Below are positions 27,070 through 36,337 of a stretch of DNA of 64,000 nucleotides, piece by piece. How positions within the stretch are numbered: the stretch's first letter is position 1; each line of letters starts with the position of its first letter. Under the pieces are notes generated by a model, which was not told where the DNA came from, searched no databases, and saw only the letters and a list, made by a program, of their open reading frames with translations. Location: NCBI GenBank assembly GCA_016699125.1, contig CP064961.1, positions 372,001 through 436,000 of the forward strand, in the 5' to 3' direction. Both the position numbers and the translations under genes were made by a program. Source of the stretch: a bacterium (GTDB lineage: Bacteria > Babelota > Babeliae > Babelales > Vermiphilaceae).

Positions 27070-28499
27070 ATTTTATATTCCTCAATACAAAAGTGTTTAC
27101 CAAATGTTTCAATTAATAATTCTAAACCCAGATTCTGTGGTATAATGATGCCGTTAAACTTAGCTTTAATAAGTGCTTTATGTTTTATAATAAGATCGAC
27201 TAATTTCTTTGTATCAGCATAAATAAAACTAAGGGGCTTACTTGGAACAAATTGGTTAATTATTTTATAATGTTTTGTGTACAATATTGAGTATACTTTT
27301 TTTTCAAAGCAATCGTTGGTCTTTTGTTTATAATAAAAATTTTTGACCTGTTTGTTCAAAAGGTTAATATGAAATCCACTTTCATGAAGTATATCGATTA
27401 ATCTTTTTAGATTATTTGGTAATCGAAGCTTATCGTGATAAATAAAGTTAATTGCTAGGTTATGGGCCGAAGGCGTCCATTTAAAACCGTTTTTATTGTC
27501 AAGTTCTGAAACTAATTGCGCTGCGTATCCATATCCCAATTTATCATATGTTTTTTGAGAATGAGAGCTGCCTACTGCTCCGATATACTGCGCTCTACTT
27601 ATGACAGTATTTAGTTTGATTATTCCTGATAAAAAAAGAGCAAGTCTCATTTCATAATCTTGACCTGACCGTATAAAAGGCGGTTTTTTTTTCATAATGC
27701 TTATTATTTCATTAAGAAATCCTTCCCAGTCTATTGTACTTTTTAAAGATGATTTTAACTTTTTCTGTAAATATTTTCTTTTTAGCTTAAGTTTATTGCT
27801 TATCCAGTCGGCTATAGCTTGATTGTTAGCTGTTTTATAGGAATTATCTAAATGATTTTTTTCGTGTTCTTCCATGATATCTTTTATTGCAAAATACGTT
27901 TTTGAATCGATGCAATATCCCCAATAATGGCGATACGTTTCAATAATATTATGAGCATACTTATGCAGCTTGTCTTTAGGAATAAAGGATCTATTAAATG
28001 CTTGCACAATGCCAACATTCGTATAGTTTTTTTGTACATAGTCATAAAGATTGAGGGTAACGGTTATGTACTCTGGACTGACGACTAGATCGTCTTCAAA
28101 AAAAAGTATTTTTTCAAACTTGCACCATTCAAACATAAGTCGTCTTGAGTCAATTAAGGTTTTGCCACAGCCATAATTTGTGGGATGAGCAAAAATATAC
28201 TTATGTTTTATATTTGCATGTTTAATGATTTCAATGTTTTCGGCTTGTGTGGCATTTGGACCTCCGTCCAAAATGAAAACAAAAGGGAGATAGTGCGCTT
28301 CACGATTTTTTTCAAGCGCATCAACTACTTTTTGAAAATAATCAGGGCGGTTGTATGCAATAACTACAACACCAGTATCGCATTGAAGTTGATAAGCTAA
28401 TTCATAAAGTTCTACTGGATAGTCATGTGGATTTTCAATGCCATGAGTATGTAAAGCAAAGCAATTAAACAGTAACAGTAGAATTCTTTTTATTTTCAT
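27033..28499 (-). CDS. GNT-I (GT13)-like glycosyltransferase with signal peptide
   Basis: I start at ATG 28499 (488 residues), which begins directly with a signal peptide (MKIKRILLLLFNCFALHTHG); the frame is open a little further upstream inside the epimerase gene. The first 250 residues follow the GNT-I/GT13 plan: VVVIAYNRPDYFQKVVDALE, ILDGGPNATQ, and the metal-binding acidic motif FFEDDLVVSPEY (equivalent of the EDD of animal N-acetylglucosaminyltransferase I), then WGYCIDSKTY. The C-terminal 150 residues resemble nothing I know. GT13 enzymes are best known from eukaryotic Golgi, so a host-derived or host-directed role is possible but unproven. It overlaps the genes on both sides. Confidence 0.75.
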   Translation of the reverse strand: MKIKRILLLLFNCFALHTHGIENPHDYPVELYELAYQLQCDTGVVVIAYNRPDYFQKVVDALEKNREAHYLPFVFILDGGPNATQAENIEIIKHANIKHKYIFAHPTNYGCGKTLIDSRRLMFEWCKFEKILFFEDDLVVSPEYITVTLNLYDYVQKNYTNVGIVQAFNRSFIPKDKLHKYAHNIIETYRHYWGYCIDSKTYFAIKDIMEEHEKNHLDNSYKTANNQAIADWISNKLKLKRKYLQKKLKSSLKSTIDWEGFLNEIISIMKKKPPFIRSGQDYEMRLALFLSGIIKLNTVISRAQYIGAVGSSHSQKTYDKLGYGYAAQLVSELDNKNGFKWTPSAHNLAINFIYHDKLRLPNNLKRLIDILHESGFHINLLNKQVKNFYYKQKTNDCFEKKVYSILYTKHYKIINQFVPSKPLSFIYADTKKLVDLIIKHKALIKAKFNGIIIPQNLGLELLIETFGKHFCIEEYKICEVLMELAVEN

Positions 28500-29520
28500 A
28501 TTCTTTATACCATTCATACATGAGTTTGATACCACTTCTAACAGTGTATTGAGGATTGTAATTCAAAAGATTTTGTGCCTTTGTAATTGATGCCTGGGTC
28601 ATGTTAACATCTGCTGCAAAACTTTCTTGGAAGCTTATGATCGGTTCTTTCCCTACGATGTCTCCAATTAAAGAAATAAATTCTTTGATTGTGATTGTTC
28701 TTCCTGCTCCTAGGTTGAGCTTTTGATATCCTGCTGGTTTATCAATTGCTTTAATAATACCTTGTATAATATCATCAATATACGTAAAGTCTCTGATGGC
28801 AGATCCATCACCATAAATGGTGATTGGTTTTTCATGATAAATCGCATCCATAAAAATGAAGGGCGACATATCAAATCTGCCATATGGACCGTACACAGTG
28901 AAAAATCGTAGACAGGTCAAAGATAAATCATATAAATTATGGTATGCATACGCTATGAGTTCCAAGCTTTTTTTTGTAGCTCCATAGAGACTAGATTGCA
29001 TATCAGTGGGTTGATTTTCCGTAAAAGGAATCTGGGTTGTGTTGCCATACACTGAGCTGCTTGATGCCAGTACTCCATGTTTAACCTTGTAATCTTTCAT
29101 TAACTCTAGAATATTTATGGTTCCTTCGATATTTGTCTTTGCAACTTCGTTTGGAAACTGCATACTAAAGCGTACTCCTGCATGAGCTGCAAGATGACAT
29201 ACTGCATCAATCTGGTATTTCGAAAAGATAGCTCTGAGTGTTTCTTTATCTTCAATGTTGCATTCATAAAAATGTAATGTATCAGGAAACTGTTGTTGCA
29301 ACGTAAATATTCGCTCTCTCTTCATTGCATTATATCTATCACCATTTATGCTATCAAGCGACAAAAAAGCATCGATAACAATAACACTATCACCCCTTTT
29401 TAGCAGGTTCTGTGTAACTGTTGCGCCTATAAAACCGGCCCCTCCTGTTATTACTATAGTTTTGCTTTCCAAAAGAACGTACGAAAAAAAGCAGGCCATT
29501 ACTTTTAAAAAAAATGTCAT
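28465..29520 (-). CDS. UDP-glucuronate 4-epimerase-like SDR enzyme with signal sequence
   Basis: 351 residues of extended short-chain dehydrogenase type. The NAD-binding GGAGFIG lies at about residue 26 after a hydrophobic leader (FFLKVMACFFSYVLLES), whereas ordinary relatives begin a few residues before this motif. SSSSVYGN and the YGATK (YxxxK) supply the catalytic Ser/Tyr/Lys. RFFTVYGPYGRFDMSPFIF is typical of UDP-glucuronate 4-epimerases, which make UDP-galacturonate. The C-terminus has the sugar-binding part. The start overlaps the upstream GT4 stop by 4 bases (ATGA), so translation is coupled. A leader on an NAD- and UDP-sugar-dependent enzyme is unusual. Confidence 0.85.
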   Translation of the reverse strand: MTFFLKVMACFFSYVLLESKTIVITGGAGFIGATVTQNLLKRGDSVIVIDAFLSLDSINGDRYNAMKRERIFTLQQQFPDTLHFYECNIEDKETLRAIFSKYQIDAVCHLAAHAGVRFSMQFPNEVAKTNIEGTINILELMKDYKVKHGVLASSSSVYGNTTQIPFTENQPTDMQSSLYGATKKSLELIAYAYHNLYDLSLTCLRFFTVYGPYGRFDMSPFIFMDAIYHEKPITIYGDGSAIRDFTYIDDIIQGIIKAIDKPAGYQKLNLGAGRTITIKEFISLIGDIVGKEPIISFQESFAADVNMTQASITKAQNLLNYNPQYTVRSGIKLMYEWYKEYENKKNSTVTV

Positions 29521-30668
29521 TTTTCTCCAATCTTACTGTTTTTGATCTTATAAAATAGTTGCAGAACTTTTTCTGTCTGTTTTTTTGTGTTGTGTTCGTT
29601 GAGTACGTATTTTCTTGCTTCTGTTGCAAGCTTTGGCCAATCTGTAGAATGTGTAATAAGTTCTAATAATGCTTCTGCTGTTGCCTGGCTATCATATTCA
29701 GGAACCAACAATCCATTCTTTTTATCAGTAATTAATTCAGGTATGCCACTATGCCAGGTAGACACAATAGGCATGCCGGTTGCCATTGCTTCCATCAGTA
29801 CATTGGGAATTCCTTCCTGTGAGCCGGTTTGAGTGGTACATGAAGTAAGTAGAAAAATATGATGATTATGTAATAGATTTACAACATCTTTGTGTGAACA
29901 GTAGTTTTTTAAATAAACAGTATTTTCTAATTTGAGCTCTTTGATCAGTTTAAGTAACGCGTTATGTTCCTTGCCCTCTCCGTAAATGTTGTAGGTTATA
30001 TTGTATCCAAGGTCGGAGAGCATTTTGATTGCTTGAATTGAATAACTATGTCCTTTCATCGGATGAAGGCGACCAATTGTCAAAATTTTAATCTCTTTAT
30101 CTTTTAAAGTCCTTGCATAATATGGAAAATTGTTTGTATTGATGGCAGAATGGTGAACGATAATTTTCTGTTCAGGATAACCATATGCGATGAGACGATC
30201 TTTGAATGCTTGACATACAACAAAAATATACATTGATTTTTCAAAAAGAGAGGTATATTTTTTAGCTTCCTGTTCGATTGTTTGAAATTCACATCCAGCC
30301 CTAAAAAAAGTAATAATCGAACCTTTTACCTTATTTTTTTTCTTCCATTGAATCATTTTGTGACCCATTGATGGAAATTGACAATAGATAATATCAAAGG
30401 CTCTTTTATTTTCTGGAAGTTTATTATAAAACGTTATATTTTTAAACTTGTATTTAGTTGCAAGTTCGTAAGTTTCATGATCTGATCGTTCAAATGCGAG
30501 TACGTTAACGTCTATACCTCTGTCAAGAAAGGCTGCAATCTGATTATCGATATATGGTCGTGATTCGTAAGGAAATTTATTAACGACAAACAATATTTTT
30601 AAATTTTCGCTTACAATATCATTTGTTGTTAATAAAAATAGAAAAAATGTTTGTGATAGTTTATACAT
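29517..30668 (-). CDS. GT4-family glycosyltransferase with N-terminal signal sequence
   Basis: 383 residues from ATG 30668, preceded by AGGTGC (a GTG two codons further upstream is also possible). The first 22 residues (SQTFFLFLLTTNDIVS) form a signal peptide; the GT4 core starts at LKILFVVNKFPYESRPYIDN, the point where normal GT4 proteins begin. The donor domain is present (ILTIGRLHPMKGHSYSIQAI) with the E-x7-E motif in EGIPNVLMEAMATGMPIVST. It resembles the GT4 enzyme at 25870-27069. First gene of the five-gene overlapping operon; its promoter must lie in the short interval shared with the divergent gene at 30740. Sugar specificity unknown. Confidence 0.85.
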   Translation of the reverse strand: MYKLSQTFFLFLLTTNDIVSENLKILFVVNKFPYESRPYIDNQIAAFLDRGIDVNVLAFERSDHETYELATKYKFKNITFYNKLPENKRAFDIIYCQFPSMGHKMIQWKKKNKVKGSIITFFRAGCEFQTIEQEAKKYTSLFEKSMYIFVVCQAFKDRLIAYGYPEQKIIVHHSAINTNNFPYYARTLKDKEIKILTIGRLHPMKGHSYSIQAIKMLSDLGYNITYNIYGEGKEHNALLKLIKELKLENTVYLKNYCSHKDVVNLLHNHHIFLLTSCTTQTGSQEGIPNVLMEAMATGMPIVSTWHSGIPELITDKKNGLLVPEYDSQATAEALLELITHSTDWPKLATEARKYVLNEHNTKKQTEKVLQLFYKIKNSKIGEK

Positions 30669-30739
30669 ATGCACCTATAGATTGTTTGGTTAGTTTTAGT
30701 ATTGTAATCATAAGTTGAGTTGCATTTGCAAGGTAATGA

Positions 30740-31777
30740 GTGAATTTTTTGAAAAAGTATTTGAAAATAATAACTTCTTTATTGTTAGTGGGCTGTCTTT
30801 ATCTATCAACTAATTCCATGATTCACTATACATTGTCAAAAGGTAGGTTCGGTGATCAGATTATTGCATACGCAAAAGCATTTTATATTGCAAAAACGTA
30901 TCATTGTGGATTGTGCTTTACGCCGTTCAAAGGATCTGAGCTGCTCTGTCTGCATAAAAATAGTCATGTGGTCTGTCAACAAGCATGTATTGATCATGCA
31001 ACTATTGTTGAAAATGATACTATTATTACGCCTGATCGCTTAATCTGTTACCATGTCACCTTGTCTACCAAACACAAAGAGCTAGATTCCATTGAAGCTT
31101 TGTTTTCCTGTCTTCAGAAAAGATCCGATCTAAAATGTACGCTGCAAAAACTTTTACAACCGGCTTGTCCAATTAATAAAATAGAGTGGCCACAAGATAA
31201 AGTGACGGTTGCTTTGCACGTGCGTAAGCCCAGTGGACATGATACACCATTGCAATCTGTGCAGACCTATGAACTTGCCGATTATAAGAATGTAGCTCCT
31301 GATATGTCCAAAGATCTGCAAAATAAGGCATGCTCAGATCGCCGATATCCACATAAGTTTCCGCCTGATCAGTATTATATTGATCAGATCAAACGATTGT
31401 CAGATAGGCTTGCCGGTCAACAGCTTTATGTCTATCTTTTTACCGATTATCATGATCCAGAAGAATTAGTTCAGCGTTATTCTCAGTTATTAAAAAATAG
31501 TTCTCACATAACATTAACCTGTCATTCAAAAGCGCAACAAAAAAAGATGCGATTTATTGATGACTATTATAATATGGCACAGGCGGACTGTCTTATTCGT
31601 GCGGCTTCAAATTTTTCTCGTGCGGCACAGCTTTTGGGGAATCATGCGTTAATAATGTTTCCACAAAAAACCTGCTGGTTTGACGATGCAGTTATTGTCA
31701 ATAAGGTTGGTATTCTTACCGTTGAGTCTGATGATATCTTTCACATTGAAACTGTGGATGTCTTTGCTAATTTATAG
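30740..31777 (+). CDS. Putative fucosyltransferase-like lipoprotein
   Basis: 345 residues from a GTG start (30740) preceded by AAGG. The N-terminus (LKIITSLLLVGC) ends in a lipobox-like LVGC, so it may be a lipoprotein. The mature part has features of the GT11/GT23/GT65 fucosyltransferase superfamily: SKGRFGDQIIAYAKAFYIAK near the start, a basic VALHVRKPSG (cf. HxRxGD) in the middle, YLFTDYHDPEEL, and YYNMAQADCLIRAASNFSRA near the end. The match is by motif pattern only. It is divergent from the sugar cluster at 25152-30668 and shares its promoter interval, which supports a common glycan-related role. Confidence 0.55.
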   Translation: MNFLKKYLKIITSLLLVGCLYLSTNSMIHYTLSKGRFGDQIIAYAKAFYIAKTYHCGLCFTPFKGSELLCLHKNSHVVCQQACIDHATIVENDTIITPDRLICYHVTLSTKHKELDSIEALFSCLQKRSDLKCTLQKLLQPACPINKIEWPQDKVTVALHVRKPSGHDTPLQSVQTYELADYKNVAPDMSKDLQNKACSDRRYPHKFPPDQYYIDQIKRLSDRLAGQQLYVYLFTDYHDPEELVQRYSQLLKNSSHITLTCHSKAQQKKMRFIDDYYNMAQADCLIRAASNFSRAAQLLGNHALIMFPQKTCWFDDAVIVNKVGILTVESDDIFHIETVDVFANL

Positions 31778-31834
31778 ATTCAATGAAGTTATTTTTTGTG
31801 CGCTTTGTATCCATTTGTATTTTGCACCAGCTCT

Positions 31835-32003
31835 TTAACTTAATCCTGCTTTCCACCATCCACCAAATACAGTTCCAGCTGCAAAATCAAAGATAGCACT
31901 GATTAAGAAAACACATTTCATTCGAAACCATGGCTTCTTTTCTCTGATTTCTTCTTGGGTGAATATTGAGTACTTTTTCCTTAAAGCTGAAAGCTTAGAG
32001 TTA
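31835..32003 (-). pseudogene. Out-of-frame C-terminal end of the following secreted protein
   Basis: Directly past the T8 run (32004-32011), a second minus-strand frame reads NNSKLSALRKKYSIF, then FTQEEIREKKPWFRMK, and a membrane segment CVFLISAIFDFAAG to a stop at 31835-31837. One base change in the run would join it to the gene ending at 32001. It explains most of the otherwise empty interval 31778-32000. Confidence 0.55.
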
Positions 32004-32966
32004 TTTTTTTTGGTTAGAAAGTTTTTTTGTTACATGATAATCATTAAGAAATCCATTGAAGTTCACTTTGAAGAATTCATTATTTTCAGTTGTGCCTACA
32101 TTACAGATGACCTTTGTCGGAGGTATGCTTTTTTCAATATTTTTGCGAATACCCCTGTTTAAAAGTTCTAGTGAATTATTACCTGCTGTATTTGAAATTT
32201 TATGTGGCCATGTTTTGATAATAGTCGGTAGAAGTCCTACAAAATTTTTTTTGTGATGTAACATTAAAGCGATAGCAGTGTATGTTAGATGGTAATTATA
32301 TACATCAAGTTCTTCTTTTTTTTCAATATCATTAATGTTATTAATGGTGAGTACCATCATACAGAGTAGACTGTTATTTAAAACGTTGTTTACGTGGTTG
32401 AGAGTGATTGGTATTTTTGAATTTTTTTCATTGTGTTTTGTGTGTAATGTATAGAGCATTTGCTTAAGTTCAATGATTTCATTTATTGAGATATCTGCAC
32501 AATTGACTGCTTTGTACTGTTTTTGTAATACAAGTAGGCCGTAATCATCTCGAGATTGTTTGTAAACAGATTTTGTAAAAAAATTTTGTATAAGTAATCC
32601 AAGTAACTTTATTTTGAGATAATCCGTTTTTAATTCTAAGAAATGATTGAGGTACAGTTGGTAACTCTTTTTTGATGTTAGTATCAGTGAGTGGAAAAGG
32701 CTTACATCGTTTGAAAAATCATTCATCGACATAGTCGTCTGATTTAGGTTAAATTGTAAAAGGTTTTCTGTTTTGACGTCCTGATTCGTGATATTTGGAT
32801 TGACTAAAATTGTTAAAAACTTTTCTTTATATTTTTCCAGCGGTAGTTGGTATGGTACTATCTGATAAAAGATCTGGTGACTATAATCAGATCCAGTTTC
32901 ATTCATTGGTTGAGAAATATTCATTATCAATAAGGGTATAATTAAAAGCACGTTTTGTTTTACCAT
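32001..32966 (-). CDS. Secreted hypothetical protein, probably frameshifted near its end
   Basis: 321 residues from ATG 32966 (MVKQNVLLIIPLLIMNIS, a signal peptide); the frame is open 17 codons further upstream. The body is rich in Leu, Asn and Lys with no recognised motif. The current stop lies in an A8 run on the minus strand, and the neighbouring frame continues for about 56 codons with a C-terminal membrane helix, an arrangement (signal peptide plus C-terminal anchor) also seen in the proteins at 35840 and 38218. Read through, the protein would be about 377 residues. It follows gyrA at 90 bases behind a hairpin. Confidence 0.6.
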   Translation of the reverse strand: MVKQNVLLIIPLLIMNISQPMNETGSDYSHQIFYQIVPYQLPLEKYKEKFLTILVNPNITNQDVKTENLLQFNLNQTTMSMNDFSNDVSLFHSLILTSKKSYQLYLNHFLELKTDYLKIKLLGLLIQNFFTKSVYKQSRDDYGLLVLQKQYKAVNCADISINEIIELKQMLYTLHTKHNEKNSKIPITLNHVNNVLNNSLLCMMVLTINNINDIEKKEELDVYNYHLTYTAIALMLHHKKNFVGLLPTIIKTWPHKISNTAGNNSLELLNRGIRKNIEKSIPPTKVICNVGTTENNEFFKVNFNGFLNDYHVTKKLSNQKK

Positions 32967-32998
32967 GGTTGTTTCATTCGTTTGCGTAATATATAAAG

Positions 32999-33045
32999 AT
33001 AGTTGTACTGAAAACAACTTTGCATACTTTTTTCAGCACAACTAT
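32999..33045 (-). terminator. Hairpin after gyrA
   Basis: 16-bp arms with one mismatch (32999-33014 and 33030-33045, core ATAGTTGT...CTGAAAA) lie 14 bases beyond the gyrA stop. No T run follows on the minus strand, so it may be a weak terminator or an RNA-protecting structure. Confidence 0.5.
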
Positions 33046-33058
33046 ACGACTTTAGTTT

Positions 33059-35635
33059 TTAAAAAACTATATTTTCTTCATCTGGATCATTAAATAACAG
33101 CTCGATTGATTCGTCATTATAATCTGATGTCCTAATCCCAGCATGTTTGCTTGCATGGCTGTTGTCATTGCTATCGGTTGATTCGGCAATTTCAGGTTCG
33201 GCAAACGCAACCAATGCGGCCAACGTTTGACCTTCATCAAGCCTAATCAAGCGAACACCTTTTGCTTGGCGGCCCATTGTCCTGATTTCGTCAGCAGGAA
33301 GACGAATAATTTTACCAGCATCATCGATTAACAGAACATTTGAGTGCTCTTCAACCACAGCCAATCCAATAACTGTACCATTACGGCCTTCTGTTGGAAT
33401 GGTACGTACACCAATGCCTCCGCGGTGTGCAGTTCTGAAGTCTTCGATGTTAATCTTTTTCCCATAACCGGTTTCAGTTGCGACCAAAAGATCTTTTCCG
33501 GCACTGACCACTTCCATGCCAACAACGGAATCATTTTTGCGTAAACGAATTCCAATGACACCTGCTGCTTGTCGACCCATTGAGCGTACCTCTTCCTCTT
33601 TGAATTTGATGCCCTGTCCTTTTGCGGTAGCAACAACGATATTATCTGAGCCTGAGCTCAATGCACAAAAGACGAGTTCGTCGTCCTCTTTCAAGGTTAC
33701 TGCACGAATGCCGGTTGCACGAATTTTTGCAAATTCCATCGCGTCGCAGCGTTTTATGATACCCTTTTTGGTCAGTAATACGAGAAATTTACCTTCCATA
33801 TTTCGTGCACATAACAGTTTGACGACTGTTTCGTCATCTTGTAGTTGTACAAGGTTGACAATTGCTCTGCCGCGGGCGGTTCGTGAAGCTTCTGGCACTT
33901 CAAAAACCTGCATGCTATAGACTCTGCCAAGGCTGGTGAAAAAAAGTAAGGTGTCGTGATTACGAGCGACAAAAAGATCCTGAACGACATCTTCCGTGCC
34001 TTCCAGGGTTGCCATGCCCATCTTTCCTTTTCCACCACGATGTTGTACGTCATAGACTTCAAGAGGAACACGTTTGATATAACCTTTCATGGTAATTGTT
34101 ACTACAACCTCATCGTCTGGAATAAGATCCGACTCTGTTAAAATATCAAGTGCTTCTTCAATCCGTGTTTTGCGTTCATCGCCGTACAGTGCCTTTAGTT
34201 CTTCAAGTTCTTTGACAATCTCATTTTTTAAGACAGATTCATCATTTAAAATGGTGTTTAAAAAGGTTATGCGTTCTTTGATCATTGCCAGTTCTTGGTG
34301 AATTTTTTCTGTTTCCAATGCGGTCAATCTTTGTAGTCTCATTTCCAAAATTGCTTTTGATTGTACGGCAGTTAACAAGAACCGTTGGTTCAAACCGAGG
34401 CATGCATCATCTGCAGTTGCTGCTTTTTTGATGATTGCAACGACTTCATCAATATTATGTAATCCGATAATAAAACCTTGCAACACATGCTCACGGTCCT
34501 GCGCTTTTTTCAGATCAAACTGTGTTCTGCGTGCAATAATCTCTTTGCGAAACTGTAAAAATTCTAATAAAAGTTCACGCAATGTAAATACAAGTGGTTT
34601 GTTATCAAGCAGTCCAAGCATCAAGATCGACACCGAACTTTGCAATGCAGTATGTTTGTAAAGCTGATTGACAATGATTTCAGGGTTTTCATTGCGTCTG
34701 ACTTCAATAATGAGACGCATTCCTTTTTTATTCGACTCATCTTTGATATTGGTAATACCATCAATAACTTTTTCTTTGACCAGGTCTGCAATTTTGATTG
34801 CAAGTTCAGCTTTGTTTACCTGATACGGAAGCTCTGTAATGATGATGCGTGGATTGGTTTTTTTATTATCTTCAATAACGACTGTTCCTCGCAATATCAA
34901 GCTGCCACGACCTGTTTTGTATGCTTTTACAATACCACCACGACCACAGATAATGCCACCAGTTGGAAAATCAGGGCCAGGAATGATTGAAAAGAGCTCT
35001 TCGTCAGACAGACCTGTATTTTTCAAAAGGGCAAGGCATGCGTTAACCAGTTCGTTCAAATTATGTGGAGGGATCGACGTAGCCATTCCCACTGCAATAC
35101 CTGCAACACCATTTAAAAGAAGGTGCGGAAGTCTACTAGGCAATACCGTTGGTTCTTCTGTTGATTCGTCAAAATTTGGTGTCCAGCTTACGGTCTCTTT
35201 ATCAATATCAGCCAAAAGTTCATGTGCAATCTTTTGCATACGAACTTCAGTGTAACGCATTGCTGCAGCCGTATCTCCATCAACAGATCCCCAGTTTCCT
35301 TGGCCGTCAAGCAATGGATATCGTTTTGAAAAATCCTGCACCATGCCAACCATCGTATTGTACACTGCTTGGTCACCGTGCGGGTGAAATTTACCGAGTA
35401 CATCACCGACCACGCGAACAGCTTTTCGATGGGGTTTGTTGAAAGCAAGTCCTAACAGATGCATAGTGTACAAAACTCGTCTGTGCACCGGTTTTAAACC
35501 GTCACGAATATCAGGTAGTGCGCGCGATACAACAACTGACATCGCATAATCAAGGAATGAGTCTTGAAGCTCTTTTTCAATTAATACAGGGAAAATACCA
35601 GATTGCTGTTTTATTTGACTATTGGGTGTGGACAT
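33059..35635 (-). CDS. gyrA: DNA gyrase subunit A
   Basis: Cuts and rejoins DNA in the A2B2 gyrase that introduces negative supercoils. 858 residues, normal for GyrA. The N-terminal breakage domain is intact, with catalytic Tyr128 in AAAMRYTE, and the six-bladed C-terminal wrapping domain contains the GyrA box as QHRGGKGK, which separates gyrase from topoisomerase IV. In the quinolone-binding helix, [11 protein letters not shown] shows Gln at the position of E. coli Ser83 and Asn at Asp87. The C-terminal tail is acidic ([11 protein letters not shown]). The gene stands alone on the minus strand with no gyrB nearby. Confidence 0.97.
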   Translation of the reverse strand: MSTPNSQIKQQSGIFPVLIEKELQDSFLDYAMSVVVSRALPDIRDGLKPVHRRVLYTMHLLGLAFNKPHRKAVRVVGDVLGKFHPHGDQAVYNTMVGMVQDFSKRYPLLDGQGNWGSVDGDTAAAMRYTEVRMQKIAHELLADIDKETVSWTPNFDESTEEPTVLPSRLPHLLLNGVAGIAVGMATSIPPHNLNELVNACLALLKNTGLSDEELFSIIPGPDFPTGGIICGRGGIVKAYKTGRGSLILRGTVVIEDNKKTNPRIIITELPYQVNKAELAIKIADLVKEKVIDGITNIKDESNKKGMRLIIEVRRNENPEIIVNQLYKHTALQSSVSILMLGLLDNKPLVFTLRELLLEFLQFRKEIIARRTQFDLKKAQDREHVLQGFIIGLHNIDEVVAIIKKAATADDACLGLNQRFLLTAVQSKAILEMRLQRLTALETEKIHQELAMIKERITFLNTILNDESVLKNEIVKELEELKALYGDERKTRIEEALDILTESDLIPDDEVVVTITMKGYIKRVPLEVYDVQHRGGKGKMGMATLEGTEDVVQDLFVARNHDTLLFFTSLGRVYSMQVFEVPEASRTARGRAIVNLVQLQDDETVVKLLCARNMEGKFLVLLTKKGIIKRCDAMEFAKIRATGIRAVTLKEDDELVFCALSSGSDNIVVATAKGQGIKFKEEEVRSMGRQAAGVIGIRLRKNDSVVGMEVVSAGKDLLVATETGYGKKINIEDFRTAHRGGIGVRTIPTEGRNGTVIGLAVVEEHSNVLLIDDAGKIIRLPADEIRTMGRQAKGVRLIRLDEGQTLAALVAFAEPEIAESTDSNDNSHASKHAGIRTSDYNDESIELLFNDPDEENIVF

Positions 35636-35839
35636 ATGGAACCTTTGTCTACAGTGAATGTTATAATCAAAAAGTATAACACATTATTTTATCGAAATAA
35701 AAAGTATTATTTTATAAAGATAATTTTGAAACAAAAGTGATTTTTAAATGACTTTAATTTTTGCATTTACCTTGCAAATGGTTCGCCAGCGCCTGCTCAA
35801 TATGATACAATGACTTAAAAAAAGAAAAAGGATTATGGT

Positions 35840-36271
35840 ATGAAGCTGTTTTTGAAAATCAGTCTACTATGTTGTTGTTTGGTATTCTTATTTTTGCAAA
35901 CCAGATGCGAAGAACCACAAAAATTTCTCAATAGATTACCGGTTGTTGGCATGGTTCATGAAGGGACGGATGTAGGTTGTGCGCCTTGGATTGGTAAATG
36001 TGTGGCGTTGCAGTCTGAGTTGGTAAAAAAGGTAAAAGAGCTAGCAAAAGAGATGAAAAAACGGGTTAAAGTTTTAACTGAGTTAAGTCTATTACAAGAT
36101 GATTACTTTTCATTAAAAGAGCAGTGTAGTGTGCTTAAAAATGAAAACTCAAAATTAAAAATGGCTCTTCTGTTTTCAGGTTCAGTTCATCTTTTTTGTG
36201 TTGGTTTTCATTATTTGTTTCCTGAAAAAAATATGTTCGATTTTTTCAAATGGACACGGTTCGGATCCTAG
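35840..36271 (+). CDS. Small secreted or membrane coiled-coil protein, unknown function
   Basis: 143 residues. Preceded by AAAGGATT. A signal peptide or anchor spans about 1-22 (FLKISLLCCCLVFLFLQT), followed by a short extracytoplasmic part and a Lys/Glu/Leu heptad region (about 55-110, VKKVKELAKEMKKRVKVL) and a C-terminal hydrophobic helix (MALLFSGSVHLFCVGFHYLF). No family recognised. A TACAAT sequence about 30 bases upstream may be its -10 element. Confidence 0.65.
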   Translation: MKLFLKISLLCCCLVFLFLQTRCEEPQKFLNRLPVVGMVHEGTDVGCAPWIGKCVALQSELVKKVKELAKEMKKRVKVLTELSLLQDDYFSLKEQCSVLKNENSKLKMALLFSGSVHLFCVGFHYLFPEKNMFDFFKWTRFGS

Positions 36272-36337
36272 CTATTTTATGTATCAACTGTTATATTGAA
36301 AAAGATTTGGAGCATACTATTTTAAGAAGGGGCTTTC

